Numbered from the stretch's first letter, positions 41,695 to 50,252 are shown. The stretch: DNA of 64,000 bases from Streptomyces venezuelae ATCC 10712 (GCF_008639165.1 NZ_CP029197.1:1922001-1986000); one strand, 5' to 3'. A program made the numbers and translations. The notes: generated by a model from the sequence alone, not told the origin.

Positions 41695-42213
41695 TCATCC
41701 GTCGGCCTCGTCCGCGCCCGGCTGCCGGGGCAGTACCGGCTGGAGGGCGAGCAGGCGCTCGACCAGGCGCAGGAAGAACGCGGAGTCCCTGAGCAGGTCG
41801 TCGGCCTCGCGCCGGGTCGCCGCGCCGGCGATGCCGGCCTCGGCGCGGGCCCTGCGCTCGGCGCCGGAGGCGAAGAGGGCGCTCCATTCGGCGAGCTCGG
41901 GCGCCAGCTCGGCGAGCAGCTCCCAGGCGCTCCTTATGCGCTGCCGGCGGCGGGGGCCGGCCTCGGGCCTGGCGCGGGCGGCGAGCACGGCGGCGGCGGC
42001 CCGCAGGGCGGCGAGGTGGGCCGCGGCGTACCGCTCGTGGGGGCGGTCGAGGGCGGCGGCCTCGACGAGCCCGGCGCGGGCCTTGGCGAGGAGGTCGAGG
42101 GCGGCGGGCGGGGCGTCGGCGCGGCGCGTGACGGGGTGGATGTCGGACGCGGGGCCCGCCTGCGCGGGGGCGGGACGGCGGCGGGGCGCGGCTGCTGCGG
42201 AAGGGCTTGCCAT
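41695..42213 (-). CDS. SAV_6107-like HEPN domain protein
   Basis: A 172-residue all-helical protein matching the actinobacterial SAV_6107-like HEPN family. After a Pro/Ala/Arg-rich N-terminus, the helical part contains R61-Y-A-A-A-H66, which fits the Rx4-6H motif of HEPN RNases, and ends LRDSAFFLRLVERLLALQ. The ATG at 42213 has AGGAGG 8 nt upstream. HEPN proteins often cleave RNA in defence or toxin modules. No antitoxin gene is obvious here, so a catalytic role is only possible. Divergent from the ABC/YhgE module. Confidence 0.8.
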   Translation of the reverse strand: MASPSAAAAPRRRPAPAQAGPASDIHPVTRRADAPPAALDLLAKARAGLVEAAALDRPHERYAAAHLAALRAAAAVLAARARPEAGPRRRQRIRSAWELLAELAPELAEWSALFASGAERRARAEAGIAGAATRREADDLLRDSAFFLRLVERLLALQPVLPRQPGADEADG

Positions 42214-42302
42214 GACGAGTCCTCCTGTCGTCGCGTGACGGCGTTGTGGCCGTATGTGTCCATCGTGAGGGCACCCACTGACAATCGCTCTGACCTGGGG
42301 CT

Positions 42303-42332
42303 TTGCCTGAATTGCCGTCCCAGGGCTATCTT
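42303..42332 (+). promoter_or_regulatory. promoter of the ABC-like/YhgE module
   Basis: TTGCCT (42303-42308) and TATCTT (42327-42332) lie 18 bp apart. The last bases of the -10 are inside the palindrome that starts at 42330. Confidence 0.55.
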
Positions 42333-42357
42333 TTGAACTGACCAGTCAGTTCAAAAG
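42330..42357. promoter_or_regulatory. TetR-type operator
   Basis: CTTTTGAACTGAC (42330-42342) and GTCAGTTCAAAAG (42345-42357) are perfect 13-bp arms around CA. The site covers the end of the -10 and the transcription start region of the ABC-like/YhgE genes and also lies upstream of the divergent HEPN gene. The TetR regulator at 45410-46018 is the likely ligand-responsive repressor. Confidence 0.85.
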
Positions 42358-42377
42358 GGGAATCGGGGGGTGGGTCC

Positions 42378-43298
42378 GTGGGAGCGGAAGCCGATGAGCG
42401 GCCGCACGGCGCCGCCGTCGTCGCGGACGGCTTCGGACTGAAGGGGCCGCGCGGCTGGGCCTTCCGGGAGGTCTCCTTCCGGGCCGGTCCGGGCGCGCTG
42501 GTGGCGATCGAGGGGCCCTCGGGCTCGGGCCGCACCTGTCTGCTGCTCGCCCTCACCGGCCGGATGAAGGCCACGGAGGGCACCGCCGAGGTCGGCGGCC
42601 TGCCCCTGCCCCGGAAGATGGCCGGGGTGCGCCGCTTCACCGCCCTCGGGCAGGTCCCCGGGGTCAGCGAACTCGACCCGGCCTTCACGGTCGCCGAGCA
42701 CCTGGGCGAGCGGGCCCTGCTCCAGCGCCGTTTCGACGGCTCCGTCCGGGCCCTGCTGCGGCGCCCGGCCGAGCGGGCCGCGTCGACCCGGGCCCGGATC
42801 GACGAGGCCGTGGCGGCCGCGGGGCTCGACCTGGCCGCCCTGCCGAAGGGCGAGCGGACCTCGGTGCGGGACCTGGAGCGCCTGGAGGCGCTGCGGCTCT
42901 CGATCGCCCTGGCCCTGATCGGCCGGCCCCGGCTGCTCGCCGTGGACGACACCGACCTGAAGCTCTCGGACGCCGACCGGGCCGAGGCCTGGGCGCTGCT
43001 GCGCTCGGTGGCCGAGTCGGGCACGACGGTCCTCGCGGTGTGCAGCGAGGCCCCCGAGGACGCCCTGCGGATCACCACGCTCGACGGCCAGGACGGCCAG
43101 GACCGCAAGACGCCCGAGACCACAGAGGCGTCCGAGACCCCCGAGACCACAGAGGCCTCCAAGACCGACGCCGACGCCGACACCGACAGCGGCGCTGACA
43201 CCGACACCCGCACCGCCGACACCGACGCCGACCACGTCACCGAAGACACGACCGAGGAGGGGGCGGCCGATGCGCTCGCCGAAACTGGCCGCGCTTGA
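42378..43298 (+). CDS. degenerate ABC-type ATP-binding protein
   Basis: A 306-residue protein with an ABC ATPase fold but altered motifs. Walker A reads G-P-S-G-S-G-R52-T, so the invariant Lys is Arg. No LSGGQ signature can be seen (the region reads TSVRDLERLEALRLSIALAL). Walker B is RLLAVDDTDL, with D191 where the catalytic Glu is expected. The last about 60 residues are an Asp/Thr/Glu-rich low-complexity tail. It overlaps the following YhgE gene by 29 bp. ATP binding may persist, but normal hydrolysis is doubtful. Confidence 0.85.
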   Translation: MGAEADERPHGAAVVADGFGLKGPRGWAFREVSFRAGPGALVAIEGPSGSGRTCLLLALTGRMKATEGTAEVGGLPLPRKMAGVRRFTALGQVPGVSELDPAFTVAEHLGERALLQRRFDGSVRALLRRPAERAASTRARIDEAVAAAGLDLAALPKGERTSVRDLERLEALRLSIALALIGRPRLLAVDDTDLKLSDADRAEAWALLRSVAESGTTVLAVCSEAPEDALRITTLDGQDGQDRKTPETTEASETPETTEASKTDADADTDSGADTDTRTADTDADHVTEDTTEEGAADALAETGRA

Positions 43299-45366
43299 GC
43301 TGAAGCGCTTCGGCAGGGGAAAGCTGCCGCGCGCCGCGCTCGTCGCGATCCTGCTGCTGCCGCTGCTCTACGGCGCCCTCTACCTGTACTCGTTCTGGGA
43401 CCCGTACAGCAGGCTCGACAAGATCCCCGTCGCCCTCGTCAACGAGGACAGGGGCGCCAGCGCCGACGGCAAGCCGGTCAACGCCGGTGACGACATCACG
43501 AAGGGGCTCCTGGAGAGCAAGACCTTCGCCTGGCACCAGGTGAGCGACGAGGAGGCCCGCAAGGGCGTCGAGGACGGCACGTACTACCTGTCCCTGACCA
43601 TGCCCGGCGACTTCAGCTCGCGCATCGCCTCCAGCTCCGGCGACTCCCCCGAGACGGGCGCGCTGCGGGTGCGGACGAACGACGCCAACAACTACATCGT
43701 CGGCCAGATCTCCCGGCCGGTCTTCTCCGAGGTCCGCACGGCGGCCTCCACCAAGTCCTCCCGCACCTTCCTCGACAAGATCTTCATCTCCTTCTCCGAC
43801 ATCCACGACGCCACCGCCAAGGCGGCCAAGGGCGCGACCGACCTCAAGCAGGGCGTGGACAAGGCGAAGAAGGGCTCGAAGGACCTGGCGAACGGCCTCA
43901 AGGACGCCAAGAACGGCAGCGGTGACCTGGCAGAAGGCCTGAAGAAGCTCGACAAGGGCGCCAAGGACCTGGAGAGCGGCTCCCGCAAGGTCGCCAACGG
44001 CACCCAGGCGCTCGCCGACAAGGTGAACGGCACCGCCGACAAGGTCCGCCCCTACCTGGCCAACAACGGCAGGTCGATCCGCGACACCGCCCGTCTCGTC
44101 TCGGACTCCGCCACCGCCGTACGCCACAACCTCGACGACCTGGTGAAGCGTGCCCCGGTGGTCCGCGCGGCGGCGCACGCCGCCGACGACGAGCTGGCCA
44201 CGTTCCACCGGGAGGAGTGCGCGGCGAAGCCGGTGACCGACCCCCGGCTCACCCAGTTCTGCGCGAAGCTCAAGAAGGCCTCGGTCACGGCCGACGACGT
44301 CGCCACGATCGCGGACGACGTGCACGAGCTGACCAAGGACAGCGGCGGCGACCTGAAGACGCTGGACGCCCGGCTCGTCACGCTGAAGAAGCAGGCCGAC
44401 GAGCTGGCCCGCCGCGCCCCGCACCTCGACGAGGACGTCGAGGGCGCCATCCGGAAGATCAACGAGCTGAACGCGGGCGCCAAGAAGGTCTCGGCGGGCG
44501 CGGCGAAGCTGCACACCGGCGTCAGCGAGGCGCGGACCGGCTCCGTCAGCCTCGACACCGGCGTCGGCAAGCTCAAGAAGGGCGCGGGCGACCTCGACGG
44601 CGGCCTGTTCAAGCTGGCCGACGGCTCGGGCACCCTCGCCTCCGGCCTGAAGGACGGGGTCGACCGGATCCCCGACTACGACCAGCAGGACCGGGACCGG
44701 CGGACCGAGGTCATGGCCGACCCGGTGCAGCTCGCCTCCCAGTCCCTGCACAAGGCCCCCAACTACGGCACGGGTTTCGCCCCGTACTTCATCCCGCTCT
44801 CCCTCTGGGTCGGCGCGATGGTCGCGTACATGATCATCCAGCCGCTGAACCGGCGGGCCCTGGCCGCCGGCGGCTCCGCCTGGCGGATCGCGCTCGCGGG
44901 CTGGCTCCCGGTGGCGGCGATCGGCGTCCTCCAGGTCGCGGCCCTCATGTCGGTCCTGCACTGGGGCCTCGGCCTCCAGATGGACCGGGCCGCCGGCACC
45001 GTCGGCTTCCTCGCCCTGGTCACCTGCTGCTTCTCCGCGATCATCCAGTGGCTCAACGCCCGCTTCGGCGCGGCCGGCCGGATCCTGGTGCTCGCGGTCC
45101 TGATGCTCCAGCTGACCTCGGCGGGCGGCACATACCCCGTCCAGACCAGTCCCGGCTTCTTCAACGCCGTCCACCCCTTCCTGCCGATGAGCTACGTGGT
45201 CGAGGCACTGCGCCGGCTGATCTCGGGCGGCGGGATCGGGCCCGTCTGGCAGGCCTGCGCGGTCCTGGCCGCGTTCACCCTGGGCGCCCTGGCCCTGACC
45301 GCCGTGTCCGCCCGCCGCAAGCAGGTCTGGACGCTCGACCGGCTCCACCCCGAACTGACCCTGTGA
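43270..45366 (+). CDS. YhgE/Pip family membrane protein
   Basis: A 698-residue protein of the YhgE/Pip (phage infection protein) family, related in design to EsaA and ABC-2 permeases. One N-terminal membrane segment (about 22-42), YSRLDKIPVALVNEDRGA and the YhgE N-domain are followed by a long extracytoplasmic helical region with Gly-containing heptad-like repeats (DLKQGVDKAKKGSKDLANGL). About five C-terminal membrane segments follow, with FNAVHPFLPMSYVVEALR as a family block. The ATG at 43270 follows GAGGAGGGG. Likely function: export, or binding of something at the cell surface, driven or gated by the upstream ATPase; substrate unknown. Confidence 0.88.
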   Translation: MRSPKLAALELKRFGRGKLPRAALVAILLLPLLYGALYLYSFWDPYSRLDKIPVALVNEDRGASADGKPVNAGDDITKGLLESKTFAWHQVSDEEARKGVEDGTYYLSLTMPGDFSSRIASSSGDSPETGALRVRTNDANNYIVGQISRPVFSEVRTAASTKSSRTFLDKIFISFSDIHDATAKAAKGATDLKQGVDKAKKGSKDLANGLKDAKNGSGDLAEGLKKLDKGAKDLESGSRKVANGTQALADKVNGTADKVRPYLANNGRSIRDTARLVSDSATAVRHNLDDLVKRAPVVRAAAHAADDELATFHREECAAKPVTDPRLTQFCAKLKKASVTADDVATIADDVHELTKDSGGDLKTLDARLVTLKKQADELARRAPHLDEDVEGAIRKINELNAGAKKVSAGAAKLHTGVSEARTGSVSLDTGVGKLKKGAGDLDGGLFKLADGSGTLASGLKDGVDRIPDYDQQDRDRRTEVMADPVQLASQSLHKAPNYGTGFAPYFIPLSLWVGAMVAYMIIQPLNRRALAAGGSAWRIALAGWLPVAAIGVLQVAALMSVLHWGLGLQMDRAAGTVGFLALVTCCFSAIIQWLNARFGAAGRILVLAVLMLQLTSAGGTYPVQTSPGFFNAVHPFLPMSYVVEALRRLISGGGIGPVWQACAVLAAFTLGALALTAVSARRKQVWTLDRLHPELTL

Positions 45367-45409
45367 GACGGGGCCGGTGACACCCGCGACACCTGTGAGA
45401 ATCGACCCC

Positions 45410-46018
45410 ATGGACAGCAGCAGCACCCGACGCCAGGCCACCCGCGCGAAGCTCTACGAGGCGGCCGTCACCCTCATCGCCGAACAGGGCTTCTCGGCGA
45501 CGACGGTGGACGAGATCGCCGAGCGGGCCGGCGTGGCCAAGGGCACGGTCTACTACAACTTCAAGAGCAAGACCGAGCTGTTCGAGGAGCTGCTGCGCCA
45601 CGGGGTGTCGCTGCTCACCGCCTCGCTGCGGACGGCGGCCGAGGAGACCGCCGGCCGCGGCGGCAGCCGGATCGACGCGCTGGACGCGATGATCCGGGCG
45701 GGCCTCGTCTTCATCGACCGCTACCCGGCCTTCACCCAGCTGTACGTCGCCGAGCTCTGGCGCACCAACCGGGCCTGGAACTCGACGCTCCTGGTGGTCC
45801 GCCAGGAGGCCGTCGCGGTGGTGGAGGGGGTGCTGCGCGAGGCGGTCGCGGCCGGTGAGCTGAGCGAGGAGATCGACGTCCAGCTGACGGCGGCGGCGCT
45901 GGTCGGGATGGTGCTCGTGGCGGCGCTCGACTGGCAGGCCTTCCAGAGCGAGCGTTCGCTCGACGACGTGCACGCGGCGCTGTCCCGACTGCTGCACGGC
46001 CGCGTGGGCGGCCGCTGA
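45410..46018 (+). CDS. TetR family transcriptional regulator
   Basis: A 202-residue repressor: N-terminal HTH (TLIAEQGFSATTVDEIAERA then GVAKGTVYYNFKSKTELFEE) and a helical ligand domain. The ATG at 45410 is used. GTG at 45377 is an alternative. A GAGAAT hexamer with an upstream TG ends 7 nt before the ATG and could give a leaderless transcript. It follows the YhgE gene by 43 bp and probably controls the palindrome at 42330-42357. Confidence 0.92.
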   Translation: MDSSSTRRQATRAKLYEAAVTLIAEQGFSATTVDEIAERAGVAKGTVYYNFKSKTELFEELLRHGVSLLTASLRTAAEETAGRGGSRIDALDAMIRAGLVFIDRYPAFTQLYVAELWRTNRAWNSTLLVVRQEAVAVVEGVLREAVAAGELSEEIDVQLTAAALVGMVLVAALDWQAFQSERSLDDVHAALSRLLHGRVGGR

Positions 46019-46033
46019 CCGGTCCGTACGGCA

Positions 46034-46085
46034 AAGGCCGGTGCGGCGAGGCTCGATCCCCCCGAGCCCCACCGCACCGGCTTCT
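46034..46085 (+). terminator. terminator after the tetR gene
   Basis: GCCGGTGCGG (46037-46046) pairs with 46072-46081; an inner GGCTCG/CGAGCC extends it, and the hairpin ends in a short pyrimidine run. The following 46086-46270 is GC/C-rich and holds no gene that I can support. Confidence 0.75.
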
Positions 46086-46274
46086 TCGCGTGCACCCCCG
46101 TGCACCCCCGTACCCCCCGTACCGGCAGGTGCGCGACCCCGGTTCCGCAGCCCCGTGCCGGCGGTGCCCGGAGCCGCGCTCCTTCCGTGCACCCCACTCT
46201 TCCGTCCGGGCCGTCCTGCGCCCATCCGCGCACCTACTCATCTCGCCCTCTAGGTACGGATACTCAGACCTGGT

Positions 46275-46280
46275 TACGAT
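46275..46280 (+). promoter_or_regulatory. -10 hexamer, probable leaderless promoter of the DUF4126 gene
   Basis: TACGAT ends 7 nt before the GTG at 46288; no Shine-Dalgarno. Confidence 0.45.
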
Positions 46281-46287
46281 CGCGGGC

Positions 46288-46935
46288 GTGTCGGTACTCC
46301 CCCTGGTGTTCACCAGCGGCTGGGCGAGCGGGATCAACGCGTACGCGGTGGTCCTGCTGTTCGGCGTCTTCGGCGCGACCGGGCTCACCGACGAGGTGCC
46401 CGAGTCCCTCCAGCGCACCGATGTCCTCGTCGTCGCGGGCGTGCTCTTCCTCTGCGAGGCGGTGGCGGACAAGATCCCGTACGTCGACTCGATATGGGAC
46501 GCCGTCCACACGGTGATCCGGCCGATCGCGGGGGCCGTGGTCGGCGCCCTGCTCGCCGGGCAGAACGGCTCGCTGCCCGAGCTGGCGGCGGGCGCGGTCG
46601 GCGGTTCGACGGCCCTGCTGAGCCACTTCGTCAAGGCGGGGACGAGGATGGCGGTCAACACCTCGCCCGAACCGTTCTCCAACGTCGCCCTGAGCCTGGC
46701 CGAGGACCTCGGGGTGGCGGGCATCGTCACCTTCGCGGTCTTCCATCCGGTGGCGGCGGCGAGCATCGCGGGCGTGCTGCTCATCGGCGGCCTGGTGATA
46801 CTGATCTTCCTCGCCCAGCGGATCCGCCGCTTCCTGCGCCGCAGGTCGCTGCGGCGCGAGGAGAGACGGCTCGCCGACGCGGAGGCACGCACGCGCGCGC
46901 GTGCTCCGTCGGGCGACGGGTCGGAGCACTTCTGA
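46288..46935 (+). CDS. DUF4126 family membrane protein
   Basis: A 215-residue integral membrane protein with about five segments and the family start LPLVFTSGWASGINAYAVVL. Conserved blocks are DKIPYVDSIWDAVHTVIRP and NTSPEPFSNVALSLAEDLGV. The C-terminus is highly charged (RRFLRRRSLRREERRLADAE). Function unknown. GTG at 46288 matches the conserved N-terminus; upstream in-frame sequence is Pro-rich and unlikely to be coding. Confidence 0.82.
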   Translation: MSVLPLVFTSGWASGINAYAVVLLFGVFGATGLTDEVPESLQRTDVLVVAGVLFLCEAVADKIPYVDSIWDAVHTVIRPIAGAVVGALLAGQNGSLPELAAGAVGGSTALLSHFVKAGTRMAVNTSPEPFSNVALSLAEDLGVAGIVTFAVFHPVAAASIAGVLLIGGLVILIFLAQRIRRFLRRRSLRREERRLADAEARTRARAPSGDGSEHF

Positions 46936-46964
46936 GCCCGTTCGGGGCCGTCGGAGGCGCCCGA

Positions 46965-46970
46965 TAAAGT
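46965..46970 (+). promoter_or_regulatory. -10 hexamer, probable leaderless promoter of the CrtI-like gene
   Basis: TAAAGT ends 7 nt before the ATG at 46978; the nearest GGAGG is over 20 nt away. Confidence 0.5.
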
Positions 46971-46977
46971 CGCCGGC

Positions 46978-48387
46978 ATGGCACGGATTGTGGTGATCGG
47001 CGCGGGACTCGGCGCCATGGCGGCGGCGGCCCGGCTGGCCGTGGCGGGACACCGGGTGACGGTGTACGAGCGGGCGGCGACGTACGGCGGGGCGGTCGGC
47101 CGCCACGAGCGGGACGGGTTCGCCTTCGACACCGGCCCGGGGCTGCTGCACCTGCCCGCCGTGTACCGGGACCTGTTCGTGAAGACCGGCAAGGAGCCGC
47201 TGGAGGAGTGTGTCACGCTGACGCAGGTCGATCCGGCGAGCCGTCACGTCTTCGCCGACGGCACCCGGGTGGACCTGCCGAACGCCTCCCGGGCCGGCAC
47301 GGTCGCCGCGCTCGACGCGGCGCTCGGCTCGGGCGCGGGCGAGCGCTGGGGCGACTTCCTGGTCCGGGCCCGCGAGGCCTGGGACCACACCCGCCGTCCG
47401 CTCCTTGAGGAGCCGCTGCCCGCCGACCCGGCGCCGCTGGCCCGTGAGCCGTACCCGGCCCTGAAGGCGGGTCTGCTGCGCCGCCCGACGACGACCCTCG
47501 CCCAGGTCGGGGCGCGGGAGCTGCGCGATCCCCGGCTCGCCGCGCTGCTCGACGCGTACGCCTGGTCGTACGGCTTCGACCCGGCCACCGCCCCCGCCTC
47601 GGCCGCCGTGCTGCCGTACATGGAGCAGACCTTCGGCAGCTGGTACGTGGCCGGGGGGCTGCGGGCGCTGGCCGACGCGGTGTTCGAGCGGTGCCGGCAG
47701 CGGCGGGTCGAGTTCGTCTTCGACACGGCCGTGGCCGAGGTCCTGGAGAAGGACGGCCGGGCGGTGGGCGTCCGGCTGGCCGGCGGCGAGAGCGTCGAGG
47801 CGGACCACGTGGTGTCCGGGGCCCCGGTGCCCGCGCTCCACCCCGGCGGGGACGCGCCGCGCCACCAGGGCGTCGGCACGAGCCGGGTGACGGTCTGTCT
47901 GGCCCTGCGCGGGCCCCGGGAGGCGGACGCGGTGCACCGGACCGTCGTGCACGCGGCGGGCGGGCGGCCGACCGTGACCGTGCTGCGCCCGGACGAGCCG
48001 GCACTGCGGCCGGACGACGACCACGAGTCGGTGACGGTCACGGCGACCGTCCGGACCGCCCCGGAGCAGGACTGGGAGGCCTTCGCGGACCGGATGGCCG
48101 AGGCGGCCGGGTCCGCGGTCCCGGAGCTGCGGGAGCGACTGCTGTGGCGGCACGTCCGCACACCGGAGGACGTACGCCGGGACACCGGGTCCGCCGAGGT
48201 GCCGGGTCCGGCGCTCGCCGGCGCCGAGGGGCGGCTGCTCCCGGCCGACAACCGTTCGCCGCTGCCGGGTCTCTGGTTCGCGGGCGGCTGGTCGCAGCCG
48301 GGCGGCGGGCTGGCCCACGCGGGCATGTCGGGGGCGCTGGTGGCGGGTTTCATCGTGGAGGGCGCGGAGTTCCGCGGCTCACGGTGA
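46978..48387 (+). CDS. FAD-dependent phytoene-desaturase-like oxidoreductase
   Basis: A 469-residue flavoprotein of the CrtI/amine-oxidase superfamily. The dinucleotide fold is VVIGAGLGAMAAAARLAVAG, followed by YERAATYGGAVGRHERDGF with the FDTGPGLLHLP block. The C-terminal FAD clamp is LWFAGGWSQPGGGLAHAGMS. Substrate unknown: no carotenoid cluster genes lie beside it, so a role in a different polyene or lipid oxidation is equally possible. Confidence 0.85.
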   Translation: MARIVVIGAGLGAMAAAARLAVAGHRVTVYERAATYGGAVGRHERDGFAFDTGPGLLHLPAVYRDLFVKTGKEPLEECVTLTQVDPASRHVFADGTRVDLPNASRAGTVAALDAALGSGAGERWGDFLVRAREAWDHTRRPLLEEPLPADPAPLAREPYPALKAGLLRRPTTTLAQVGARELRDPRLAALLDAYAWSYGFDPATAPASAAVLPYMEQTFGSWYVAGGLRALADAVFERCRQRRVEFVFDTAVAEVLEKDGRAVGVRLAGGESVEADHVVSGAPVPALHPGGDAPRHQGVGTSRVTVCLALRGPREADAVHRTVVHAAGGRPTVTVLRPDEPALRPDDDHESVTVTATVRTAPEQDWEAFADRMAEAAGSAVPELRERLLWRHVRTPEDVRRDTGSAEVPGPALAGAEGRLLPADNRSPLPGLWFAGGWSQPGGGLAHAGMSGALVAGFIVEGAEFRGSR

Positions 48388-48390
48388 GCG

Positions 48391-48427
48391 CGTCAGGGGG
48401 GACACGGTGACCGTGTCCCCCCTGACG
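48391..48427. terminator. bidirectional hairpin terminator
   Basis: A 17-bp perfect stem (CGTCAGGGGGGACACGG at 48391-48407 with 48411-48427) and 3-nt loop between convergent genes. Confidence 0.9.
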
Positions 48428-48434
48428 GGCGGGG

Positions 48435-49268
48435 TCAGTAGCGGTACTGCTGCTGGTCGTCCGGGTGCGGCTCGTAGCCGTAGGGGGCCTGCTGCGGCTG
48501 CTGGGGGGTCTGCTCGGTGTCGCGCTGCTGGGGGACCCAGACCCCGCCGGGCGGGGTGTCGTAGGTGTACGACGGGGCGTACGGGTCGCCGTAGTAGGAG
48601 CCGTACTGCTGGCCGTCCGTGCCCGGGCCGATGTACGGGTCGGAGTAGGCGGCGTACTGCTGCTGGCCGGCGGCCTGGCCGTAGTCGTAGGCCGGCTGCT
48701 GCTCGTACGCGGGGGCGTAGGGGTCGTATCCCGTCGGGTACGACCCCGTCTCGTAGCCCGTGGTGGTGTGGGCGGCGCCGTGGCCGGTGTCCTGGCCGGC
48801 CTCGTGGCCGCTGCCGTAGACCCCGTACTGGCCGGTGTCGTCGGGCATCGGCAGGGGCTCGTAGACCGCGGTGCTCTCCGCGGCGGAGGGCTCGGCCGCC
48901 CCCTCCGGAGCGTCGTACGGGGCGTCCTCGGCGTCGTACGAGAGCTCGGTGACCTCAAGGGTGGGCCCGGCCTGCGCGGGCGCGCCCGACCTGCGGCGGC
49001 GGCTCGCGCCGGGGCTGCCGCCGATCGCCCAGCCGGTGGAGAAGCCACGGCGGAAGGAGAGCGTCACATAGGTCTGGCCGACGGCGAAGGCGACCGCCCC
49101 GGCGATGATGACCGCCACCGAGGGCAGCAGCACGCCGAGGACCACGCCGAGGAAGCCGCAGAAGGCGAGAACCCGCCAGCGCAGCCGCGCCTTGTACTGG
49201 AGGAGCACCTCCCCCAGCAGCCATAGTGCGACCACGCCGAACGCGATGTAGAGGACCGTCCACCCCAT
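48435..49268 (-). CDS. membrane protein with Tyr/Gln/Pro-rich disordered tail
   Basis: A 277-residue protein not matching a characterised family. Two or three membrane segments fill residues 3-72. The rest is disordered: first acidic/Ala-rich, then from about 150 rich in Tyr, Gln, Pro, Gly and Asp (QQPAYDYGQAAGQQQYAAYS). Such tails are prone to weak multivalent binding. The ATG at 49268 has a GAGGGG-type site upstream. It lies 54 bp downstream of metF's coding start side, in the same direction, as a separate gene. Confidence 0.75.
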   Translation of the reverse strand: MGWTVLYIAFGVVALWLLGEVLLQYKARLRWRVLAFCGFLGVVLGVLLPSVAVIIAGAVAFAVGQTYVTLSFRRGFSTGWAIGGSPGASRRRRSGAPAQAGPTLEVTELSYDAEDAPYDAPEGAAEPSAAESTAVYEPLPMPDDTGQYGVYGSGHEAGQDTGHGAAHTTTGYETGSYPTGYDPYAPAYEQQPAYDYGQAAGQQQYAAYSDPYIGPGTDGQQYGSYYGDPYAPSYTYDTPPGGVWVPQQRDTEQTPQQPQQAPYGYEPHPDDQQQYRY

Positions 49269-49322
49269 GCCCCGCCGCCCCTCTCCACGGTCACCGCCGC
49301 GGGTCGGGGCGGGTACGACCGG

Positions 49323-50240
49323 TCACGACTGCTGGTGCAGTCCGAGATTCTCGTAGATCTCGAGCGTCGCGGTGGAGCTGTTCAGCGTGATGAAGTGCAG
49401 TCCGGGGACACCCTCGGAGAGCAGCCGCGCGCAGAACTCCGTCGCGAACTCGATACCGATGGAGCGTACAGCGGCGGGATCGTCCTTGACGGCGAGGATG
49501 CGCTCTTTCACATCCGCCGGGAAGTGCGCGTTGCTCAGCTGGGGCAGCCGGTCGAGGGTCTTCACGTTCACGACGGGCATGACCTCGGGGATGATCGGGG
49601 TCTCGCAGCCCGCCTTCGCGACGCTGTCCCGCAGCCGCAGATAGTTCTCCGGGTCGAAGAACATCTGGGTGATCGCGTAGTCCGCGCCCGCGCGGCACTT
49701 GGCCACGAAGTGCCGGATGTCGGTGTCCCAGTCGGTGGAGCGGGGGTGCATCTCGGGGAAGGCGGCGACGCCCACGCAGAAGTCGCCCGACTCCTTGATC
49801 AGCCGGACCAGGTCGACCGCGTACCGGACGCCCTCGGGGTGCTCCACCCACTCCCCCAGCGGGTCGCCCGCCGGGTCGCCGCGCAGCGCGAGCATGTTGC
49901 GGATGCCGGCGTCGGCGTACTGGCCGAGGACGTTGCGCAGCTCGGCCACCGAGTGGTCGACGGCCGTGAGGTGGGCGACCGGGGTGAGCGTGGTGTCGGA
50001 GGCGATCTTCTGGGTCGCCTTCACGGTGCCGCCGCGGGTGGAGCCGCCGGCGCCGTAGGTCACGGAGACGAAGCTCGGTCCGACCGCCTCGACCCGGCGC
50101 ATCGCGTTCCAGAGGCCCTGCTCGCCCTTCGCGGTCCGGGGCGCGTAGAACTCGAAGGAGTACGACGTGCCGCCGGAGGCGAGGATCTCGCGGACCGTGC
50201 GGGCGCGGTCCGAGCGGACGGAAGCGGTACCAAGGGCCAT
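49323..50240 (-). CDS. metF: methylenetetrahydrofolate reductase
   Basis: A 305-residue FAD-dependent TIM-barrel enzyme that makes 5-methyl-THF for methionine synthesis. Conserved blocks are [43 protein letters not shown] and [14 protein letters not shown]. The ATG at 50240 has no Shine-Dalgarno, but a TAACCT hexamer lies 6 nt upstream, suggesting a leaderless mRNA. Confidence 0.95.
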   Translation of the reverse strand: MALGTASVRSDRARTVREILASGGTSYSFEFYAPRTAKGEQGLWNAMRRVEAVGPSFVSVTYGAGGSTRGGTVKATQKIASDTTLTPVAHLTAVDHSVAELRNVLGQYADAGIRNMLALRGDPAGDPLGEWVEHPEGVRYAVDLVRLIKESGDFCVGVAAFPEMHPRSTDWDTDIRHFVAKCRAGADYAITQMFFDPENYLRLRDSVAKAGCETPIIPEVMPVVNVKTLDRLPQLSNAHFPADVKERILAVKDDPAAVRSIGIEFATEFCARLLSEGVPGLHFITLNSSTATLEIYENLGLHQQS

Positions 50241-50246
50241 ACGGGC

Positions 50247-50252
50247 AGGTTA
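50247..50252 (-). promoter_or_regulatory. -10 hexamer, probable leaderless promoter of metF
   Basis: TAACCT on the minus strand, 6 nt before the ATG; no clear -35. Confidence 0.45.

Noticed and set aside
46090..46287. Pro/Arg-rich N-terminal extension of the DUF4126 gene
   Set aside because: Conserved protein sequence begins at LPLVFTSGWASG; a -10 hexamer lies 7 nt before the GTG at 46288, so the upstream frame is probably not translated.
46978..48387. A carotenoid biosynthesis cluster around the CrtI-like gene
   Set aside because: No crtB, crtE or cyclase gene is adjacent, so the name phytoene desaturase was not adopted as a function.
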